A stretch of DNA of 64,000 bases, taken from positions 62,001-126,000 of the forward strand of contig NZ_AUBB01000026.1 in the NCBI RefSeq assembly GCF_000429025.1, in the 5' to 3' direction. Positions 63,888 to 64,000 of the stretch are shown here, piece after piece. The position numbers and the translations under genes were made by a program. Numbering within the stretch: the first letter of the stretch is position 1; each line of letters opens with the position of its first letter. The stretch comes from Actinospineispora spinosispora DSM 44797 (GTDB taxonomy: Bacteria; Actinomycetota; Actinomycetes; Mycobacteriales; Pseudonocardiaceae). Below the pieces are notes generated by a model. It was not told where the DNA came from. It saw nothing but the letters and a program-made list of their open reading frames with translations, and did not search any database.

Positions 63888-64000
63888 GGCAAGGGAAATC
63901 TTCTCGCACGCCGTCTGGATCGCTCGCAGGGGGGTCGGCGCGGCGCGCGCGATCGCCTGGATGGCCCAGCGTGTCGGCCGATGTCCTGACGCTGTGCTGG

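Noticed and set aside
63886..64000. A plus-strand frame starting MAREIFSHAVWIARRG and running off the window
   Set aside because: It has no ribosome site and overlaps the promoter of the minus-strand gene; too little is visible to support a gene.

Overview
The window is GC-rich actinobacterial DNA. The gene content (two WhiB proteins, a 224-residue Crp/GlxR-type regulator, a paired Get3/ArsA-like ATPase operon, a PASTA-tailed class A penicillin-binding protein, an IdeR-type iron box, leaderless genes, and many TetR and MerR regulators) points to a Pseudonocardiaceae-like genus such as Amycolatopsis or a relative. This is judged from gene content, not from a search.

Layout. 1-13.8 kb holds the end of an EamA transporter, an NmrA-type reductase, a siderophore-interacting protein behind an iron box, a Tat-exported multicopper oxidase divergent from a PadR regulator with its membrane partner, arsenate reductase, a DCC protein, a TetR-MFS efflux pair, an orphan HTH regulator, an ACT-GNAT protein, Ohr, an S9 peptidase and a two-RCK membrane protein. 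13.8-25.7 kb is mostly metabolic: an AarF/ABC1 kinase, methylmalonate-semialdehyde dehydrogenase, an L,D-transpeptidase, DAHP synthase behind an aromatic leader peptide and terminator, a NarL-type two-component system, a MerR-thioredoxin pair and two divergent citrate synthases. 25.7-46.5 kb is accessory in character: a second L,D-transpeptidase, MFS/MerR, a lone ABC ATPase with a ruined P-loop, a PrmC-like methyltransferase behind an upstream ORF, a cation exchanger, a trehalose phosphatase, an AT-richer membrane protein of unknown family, several TetR-controlled oxidoreductases with visible palindromic operators, and a MerR-peroxiredoxin fusion. 46.6-63.9 kb is a conserved actinobacterial core: tRNA-Pro(CGG), metallophosphoesterase, YqeY, PonA, tandem WhiB, two ArsA/Get3-like ATPases, DUF4177, RidA, a NUDIX-MBL protein and Crp. 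It matches the order I recall around crp-whiB4-ponA2 in mycobacteria.

The most unusual feature is a dense set of intergenic palindromes in several sequence families. Family 1 (arms containing CGTGAGTG, six copies) includes two copies in which one palindrome sits at the exact centre of another. Family 2 is a hairpin beginning ATGATCACCACCG (four copies); two of these are part of a roughly 290-bp composite repeat present in opposite orientations at 15.2 and 59.4 kb. Family 3 is a roughly 120-bp module (two copies), with a short GGCCTGTTCCGCGCGG motif that abuts stop codons. There is also a nested GCACAGA palindrome and a MITE-like element with 14-bp terminal inverted repeats. Many of these lie between convergent genes, and several supply the stop codons. 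No CRISPR array, rRNA gene, phage or intact insertion sequence is visible.
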